A stretch of 64,000 bases of DNA from Hyphomicrobiales bacterium (lineage in GTDB: Bacteria; Pseudomonadota; Alphaproteobacteria; Rhizobiales; Rhizobiaceae), in the NCBI GenBank assembly GCA_900469615.1, contig UBYA01000001.1, positions 248,001-312,000 on the forward strand. Reading direction: 5' to 3'. Below the pieces are notes generated by a model. The model worked only from the letters and a program-made list of their open reading frames with translations. It was not told where the DNA came from and made no database searches. The position numbers and the translations under genes were made by a program. Below, piece by piece: positions 60,156 through 64,000 of this stretch. The stretch's first letter is position 1. Each line of letters starts with the position of its first letter.

Positions 60156-61201
60156 GGCGCCTCTCCTTTCGATGCCCGGATCGAAGAGGACGTCTTTCGC
60201 GCCCTCAAGCCCCGCGCTGCGAGCTGCTCGATGATCTGACGCGGACGGTCGCGACCCGCCAGGACGAAGGCGACCAACAGGATGCCGAGCCAGAACTGCC
60301 AGTATTGCGGGGTCACGGATGAGAGGGCGTCCTGGATCAGCTCGTAGACGAGCGCTCCGATCAGGCCACCGTAGAGATAGCCAGTACCGCCGATGACAAG
60401 CACCATCAGTCCGTCGGCGGACTTCTGGAACGAGAGGGCGTCGAGCGAGATGAACTGCTGCGTCTGGGTGAACAGCGCGCCGGCGATACCCGCATAGGCT
60501 CCGGCCAGTGTATAGATTGCGATCTGGCGTGCCTTCACCGGGATGCCGACGGCGGACGCTCGCAACGGGTTGTCGCGGATCGCCTTCAGAGAGTTTCCGA
60601 AGGGCGAGGCCACGAGGTAACGGGCGAGGACGAACAGGACGAAAAGGACGGCGAGGCAATAGGCGTAGCCGACATGTCCGTAGATGTCGAAATCGTAGGA
60701 GCCGAACAGGGGCTCGATCGTGATGCCCTGCAAGCCATCGGCGCCGCCGGTCAGCCAGGCAGCCTGATTGGCGATCTCGTAGAGAACCGCCGCCACGCCG
60801 AGCGTCACCATCAGCCGGGTCAGATCGGCGCCCCGCAGCAGCAGAAGGCTGGTTGGCAGCGCAACAATGGCACCTGCTGCCGCAGCAACCAGCAATCCGG
60901 TCAGCGGCTCCCCGGTTATGTAGATCGAAAAGAGGCCGCTGGCATATGCGCCCACGCCATAGAATGCCGCCTGTCCCAACGTCACTATTCCCGCAAAACC
61001 GAGTATCAGGTCGATCGATAGAGCGAGCAGGGCGAAGATCGTGATCTCGGTGAGGATCAGATGTTCGTCGGGCAGAAGGAACCACGATGCCGCCGCCGCC
61101 ATCCAGAAAAGGACCTCCAGCAGCCCCCAGCGCGTCTGGTGCTTGAGGCTCGCTTTGACCGCGGCCGAAAGTGCTTTGCTTGACTCTTTCGCGAGCGCCA
61201 T
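60152..61201 (-). CDS. livM: Branched-chain/aromatic ABC transporter permease (LivM type)
   Basis: A 349-residue inner-membrane permease with ten or so hydrophobic segments. FAGIVTLGQAAFYGVGAYAS and RDNPLRASAVGIPVKARQIA are the LivM core motifs, the latter the cytoplasmic coupling loop. Start lies in a TGATG overlap with LivH. Confidence 0.93.
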   Translation of the reverse strand: MALAKESSKALSAAVKASLKHQTRWGLLEVLFWMAAAASWFLLPDEHLILTEITIFALLALSIDLILGFAGIVTLGQAAFYGVGAYASGLFSIYITGEPLTGLLVAAAAGAIVALPTSLLLLRGADLTRLMVTLGVAAVLYEIANQAAWLTGGADGLQGITIEPLFGSYDFDIYGHVGYAYCLAVLFVLFVLARYLVASPFGNSLKAIRDNPLRASAVGIPVKARQIAIYTLAGAYAGIAGALFTQTQQFISLDALSFQKSADGLMVLVIGGTGYLYGGLIGALVYELIQDALSSVTPQYWQFWLGILLVAFVLAGRDRPRQIIEQLAARGLRARKTSSSIRASKGEAP

Positions 61202-62055
61202 CAGCCGGCCCTCGAGAACAGGCCCTGGGGACGAACAACGAGAACCGCCACCAGCACGATATAGATGATGAAGCCGCCGAGCGACGGCACGTAGTATTTG
61301 CCGAGGACGTCAGCCACCCCGAGCAAGATCGAGGCAACGAGCGGTCCGGTCATGCTGGATGTCCCGCCGACCGATACCACGATCAGGAAGTAGACCATGA
61401 ATTTCAGCGGGAAGGTCGGATCGAGGCCGAGGATTTCCGCGCCGAGCGCTCCCCCCAGTCCGGCAAGGCCCGAACCGACGGCGAAGGTCGCCGCGAAGAT
61501 GGTGTTGACACGGATGCCGACGCCGCGGGCCACGCGCCGATCGTCGACCGAGGCCCGTAGCCTGCTGCCGAAACGGGTACGGCTCAGAACGAGCTGCAAG
61601 CAGGCTGCAAGGGCTCCGCAGACGAGGACCAGGAATGCGCGGTAGACGCCGATCCCGACGCCGAAAACGAACACGCGGCCCTTCAGGAAGTCCGGCAGAT
61701 TGAGGATCTGCTGCTGGGACCCCAGCAGATAGTCGACGCCTGCGACCGCGATGAAGACGATGCCGATCGAGAAGAGGACCTGATCGAGGTGGGTCTTGTC
61801 GAACAGCCTGGTATAAAGCGTCCGTTCCAGCACAAGACCCGCGATCGCGGTGACAATGCAGGCGATCGGCAGGGTCAGCAGGAATGGAACGCCCCAGCGG
61901 TTCGTCAGGACGACGGTGACATAGCCGCCAGCCATAGCGAAGGCGCCATGCGCCAGGTTGATGAAGCTCATCAGCCCGAGGGTGACCGCCAGTCCGCACG
62001 ACAATACGAACAACAGCATCCCATAGGCCAGCCCATCGAACAGAAGGGTCAACAT
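61201..62055 (-). CDS. livH: Branched-chain/aromatic ABC transporter permease (LivH type)
   Basis: A 284-residue permease. The N-terminus MLTLLFDGLAYGMLLFVLSC is typical; FINLAHGAFAMAGGYV is the LivH motif, and GSRLRASVDDRRVARGVGI is the coupling loop. GGGGAGGAAA precedes the start. First gene of the Liv operon; divergent from galB. Confidence 0.93.
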   Translation of the reverse strand: MLTLLFDGLAYGMLLFVLSCGLAVTLGLMSFINLAHGAFAMAGGYVTVVLTNRWGVPFLLTLPIACIVTAIAGLVLERTLYTRLFDKTHLDQVLFSIGIVFIAVAGVDYLLGSQQQILNLPDFLKGRVFVFGVGIGVYRAFLVLVCGALAACLQLVLSRTRFGSRLRASVDDRRVARGVGIRVNTIFAATFAVGSGLAGLGGALGAEILGLDPTFPLKFMVYFLIVVSVGGTSSMTGPLVASILLGVADVLGKYYVPSLGGFIIYIVLVAVLVVRPQGLFSRAG

Positions 62056-62170
62056 GTTTCCTCCCCGTGCGGCCGATGTTCTTGATTCTCGGGCAGCACG
62101 TCGCGTTGCGGACCCGTCGAAATCGGGCCCGGTTTTCTCGCGTTAACGTGGAGGCATCGGGGATGGAAGG

Positions 62171-62250
62171 CTATTTCAAAATGGCCCGCAAGACATAACA
62201 AATAGCTATAATGTGCGTAGGGTTTCGCCGGCCTCGACAGTTACCTATAG
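62171..62250. promoter_or_regulatory. Divergent LivH/galB regulatory region with CTAT/ATAG half-sites
   Basis: In the 281-base divergent gap (62056-62336), CTATTT (62171-62176) and AAATAG (62200-62205) form an inverted pair, ATAGCTAT (62202-62209) is a palindrome, and CTATAG recurs at 62245-62250. These look like LysR half-sites, and a LysR-type gene sits in the Liv operon. The evidence is modest. Confidence 0.3.
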
Positions 62251-62336
62251 CCAAATATTATCGGATCGGCCTTAGTTCCAAATTGGCAAACCACTCTTCC
62301 AGGCGTGATATCTCCCCAACAGGAAGGAGACATCAA

Positions 62337-63071
62337 ATGTCGGAAAAGAAGACCGCACTCGTCGTTAGCGCCCATGCCGCCGATTTCGTCTGGCGCTGCG
62401 GAGGCGCGATCGCCCTGCACGCGGACAAGGGGTATGACGTAACGGTCGTCTGCCTCTCGTTCGGTGAGCGCGGAGAGTCAGCCAAGCTTTGGAAAGAGAG
62501 CGGCATGACGCTGGAGAAGGTCAAGGCGGCAAGGCGTAACGAGGCGGAGAGGGCTGCGAAAGCGCTCGGCGTCCATGATCTCGTCAGCTTCGACCTCGGC
62601 GATTATCCGCTGCGATTGACGGACGAGGACAAGTATCGTCTCGTAGACGTGATCCGCGACGTGCAGCCCGCCTTCATGCTGAGCCACTCCCAGTACGATC
62701 CCTACAACACGGACCACATGTATGCCACGCAAGTCGCCCTCGAAGCCCGCATGATTGCCCAGGCCTGGGGACATAATCCCGGCCAGAAGGTGCTCGGCGC
62801 CCCGCAGCTGTACCTCTTCGAGCCGCACCAGACCGAACAGATGGGCTGGAAGCCGGACGTCTTTCTCGACATCACCCCGGTATGGGAGAAAAAGCGCGCC
62901 GCGATCGAATGCATGGAAGGCCAGGAGCATTTGTGGGAATTCTACACGCGTGTCGCTCAGAATCGCGCCAACCACTTCCAGCGTAATTCCGGCGGCCAGT
63001 CCGGTGGTCGGGCATCGAAGTATGCGGAAGGATTCCAGTCGGTCTTTCCGCGAACGGTCGACGAACTTTGA
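62337..63071 (+). CDS. galB: PIG-L/LmbE family protein, 4-oxalomesaconate hydratase (GalB-like)
   Basis: A 244-residue LmbE-like protein. The start MSEKKTALVVSAHAADFVWR (20 residues), with H13 and D16, then LSFGERGESAKLWK, DLGDYPLR, DPYNTDH, LFEPHQTEQMGWKPDVFLDI (20) and GQEHLWEFYTRVA match my memory of GalB of Pseudomonas putida, a zinc enzyme that hydrates 4-oxalomesaconate in gallate/protocatechuate meta-cleavage. It precedes an extradiol dioxygenase gene by 20 bases. AGGAAGGAG precedes the ATG at 62337. N-acetylglucosaminyl deacetylase is the generic alternative. Confidence 0.82.
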   Translation: MSEKKTALVVSAHAADFVWRCGGAIALHADKGYDVTVVCLSFGERGESAKLWKESGMTLEKVKAARRNEAERAAKALGVHDLVSFDLGDYPLRLTDEDKYRLVDVIRDVQPAFMLSHSQYDPYNTDHMYATQVALEARMIAQAWGHNPGQKVLGAPQLYLFEPHQTEQMGWKPDVFLDITPVWEKKRAAIECMEGQEHLWEFYTRVAQNRANHFQRNSGGQSGGRASKYAEGFQSVFPRTVDEL

Positions 63072-63091
63072 CCGAACCCGGGAGGATGAAA

Positions 63092-64000
63092 ATGGAGCCA
63101 TGCTTCGACATCGCGCACCTGGCGCACGTCGAGATGTACACGAACAAGTTCGATGAAAGTCTCGATTTCTTTCTGCGCGTCTATGGGTTGACGCTATCCG
63201 CTCAAGAAGAGAAGTCCGCATATCTTCGGGCATGGGACGACTACGAGTTTCACACTCTGAAGCTGACGCGCCACCACACGACGGGCGTTGGTCACATCGC
63301 CTATCGCGCGTCGTCGCCGGAGGCGCTGGAGCGCAGGGTGAAAGCGATCGAGGAGAGCGGCTATAAGGTGCTCGGCTGGGTTGACGGCGACCAGGGCCAC
63401 GGACGGGCCTTCCGCTTCGAGGATCCGTTCGGGCACGTATTCGAGATCTATTACGATACCGTGCGCTACCAGCCGCCGGAAGAGCACAAGCCCGCACTGA
63501 AAAATATCGCATCCCGGTATCATGGACAGGGATGCCACCCGCGCCGCCTGGATCATTTGAACCTGCTGGCCAGCGAAGTCACCGAATTCCGGCGCTTCAT
63601 GCAGACGTGCCTTGGCTCGCGGGTCACCGAGATGATCCAGCTTGACAACGGCAGGATCGGCGGCTGCTGGTTCACGATCAACAACAAGGGATATGATCTC
63701 GCCTGCACCGAGGAGCATGGAAAGGGCAACGCGCGCCTGCACCACGTCACCTATGCGACGGATACGCGCGAAGAAATCCTCCGGGCCGCCGACATTTTTC
63801 TCGAGAACGGTGTGCATATCGAGACCGGACCGCACAAGCACGCGATCCAGGGGACTTTCTTCCTCTACGTCTGGGAGCCCGCAGGCAACCGGGTCGAATT
63901 GGCCAATGCCGGCGCGCGCCTGATCCTTGCTCCGGATTGGGAGCCCGTCGTCTGGACAGAGGCCGAGCGCAGGAAGGGGCAGGCCTGGGGCCTGAAGACC
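63092..64000 (+). CDS. Extradiol ring-cleavage dioxygenase, VOC family (partial, cut by window edge)
   Basis: 303 codons are visible and the frame is still open at the right edge, so only a short tail is missing. It has the two-repeat catechol 2,3-dioxygenase layout: N-terminal VOC domain (HLAHVEMYTNKFDESLDFF) and catalytic C-terminal domain with H155 (RLDHLNLL), H217 (LHHVTYAT) and E269 (NRVELAN) as iron ligands; H248 and Y259 suit the proton relay of XylE-type enzymes. GGAGG is six bases before 63092. Next to galB it probably cleaves a catechol, gallate-like or protocatechuate-like ring. Confidence 0.85.
   Translation, partial: MEPCFDIAHLAHVEMYTNKFDESLDFFLRVYGLTLSAQEEKSAYLRAWDDYEFHTLKLTRHHTTGVGHIAYRASSPEALERRVKAIEESGYKVLGWVDGDQGHGRAFRFEDPFGHVFEIYYDTVRYQPPEEHKPALKNIASRYHGQGCHPRRLDHLNLLASEVTEFRRFMQTCLGSRVTEMIQLDNGRIGGCWFTINNKGYDLACTEEHGKGNARLHHVTYATDTREEILRAADIFLENGVHIETGPHKHAIQGTFFLYVWEPAGNRVELANAGARLILAPDWEPVVWTEAERRKGQAWGLKT

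Noticed and set aside
59403-61337. A 644-residue LivG fusion
   Set aside because: The upstream portion is a shadow of LivM; LivG starts at 60155 in a normal overlap.
1-64000. tRNA or rRNA genes, CRISPR arrays, transposases, integrases, attachment sites and replication origins
   Set aside because: I looked for them by eye and saw none; small RNAs cannot be excluded without computation.

Overview
The window looks like accessory replicon DNA from an alphaproteobacterium of the Rhizobium/Agrobacterium group. The evidence is high-GC coding with little non-coding space, six ABC uptake systems plus an orphan binding protein in 64 kb, nearly every system paired with its own regulator (five LysR, one each of AraC, DeoR, MarR and LacI), rhizobial-type genes such as IdhA, GpdQ-like and UgpBAEC-like proteins, and three copies of an intergenic palindrome of a type I recall from Rhizobium genomes. 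No rRNA, tRNA, CRISPR array, transposase or replication origin was seen. Both ends cut through genes.

Layout. 1-2411: a ribose/galactose-type sugar ABC system (ATPase cut by the left edge, binding protein). 2802-10918: a six-gene operon (THI5/NMT1-like ABC transporter, CodA-like deaminase, FAD-linked oxidase, flavodoxin-fold reductase) with a divergent LysR gene and a convergent creatininase-family gene; its substrate is unknown. 11213-15666: AraC regulator, aldehyde dehydrogenase and periplasmic copper amine oxidase, a module for aromatic or other primary amines. 15878-20375: orphan branched-chain-type binding protein, LysR regulator, and a divergent pair of FAD monooxygenase and Hod-type cofactor-free dioxygenase, which I read as an N-heteroaromatic (quinolone-like) ring-opening module. 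20879-29216: DeoR regulator, Ugp-like transporter, GpdQ-like phosphodiesterase, inositol-monophosphatase-family enzyme and Na/Pi cotransporter, together a plausible glycerophosphodiester import and breakdown pathway.

29278-35238: LysR regulator divergent from an HD-domain protein, a polar amino acid ABC system, a 3-hydroxyisobutyrate-dehydrogenase-like reductase and a small protein (unassigned pathway). 36157-39439: a homogentisate-pathway remnant, with intact MarR, maiA and an MHS transporter followed by a deletion scar joining a piece of hmgA to the 3' half of fahA. 39496-40437: PAP2-like membrane protein. 40639-49885: dipeptide ABC operon with two peptidases and a divergent LysR regulator. 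50564-51673: membrane GGDEF protein broken by an in-frame amber codon. 51892-55074: LacI regulator and two Gfo/Idh/MocA dehydrogenases flanked by two identical operators. 55166-64000: Liv-type ABC operon with a dehydrogenase-like gene and a LysR protein carrying two DNA-binding domains, divergent from a GalB-like hydratase and an extradiol dioxygenase (aromatic meta-cleavage), cut by the right edge.

The most interesting items are the FAD monooxygenase/Hod-type pair, the uncharacterised deaminase-oxidase-creatininase cluster, the hmgA-fahA fusion scar, the tandem-HTH LysR protein, the GpdQ-centred operon and several clear operator palindromes. All functional calls come from reading motifs and from remembered family sequences; no database search was run.
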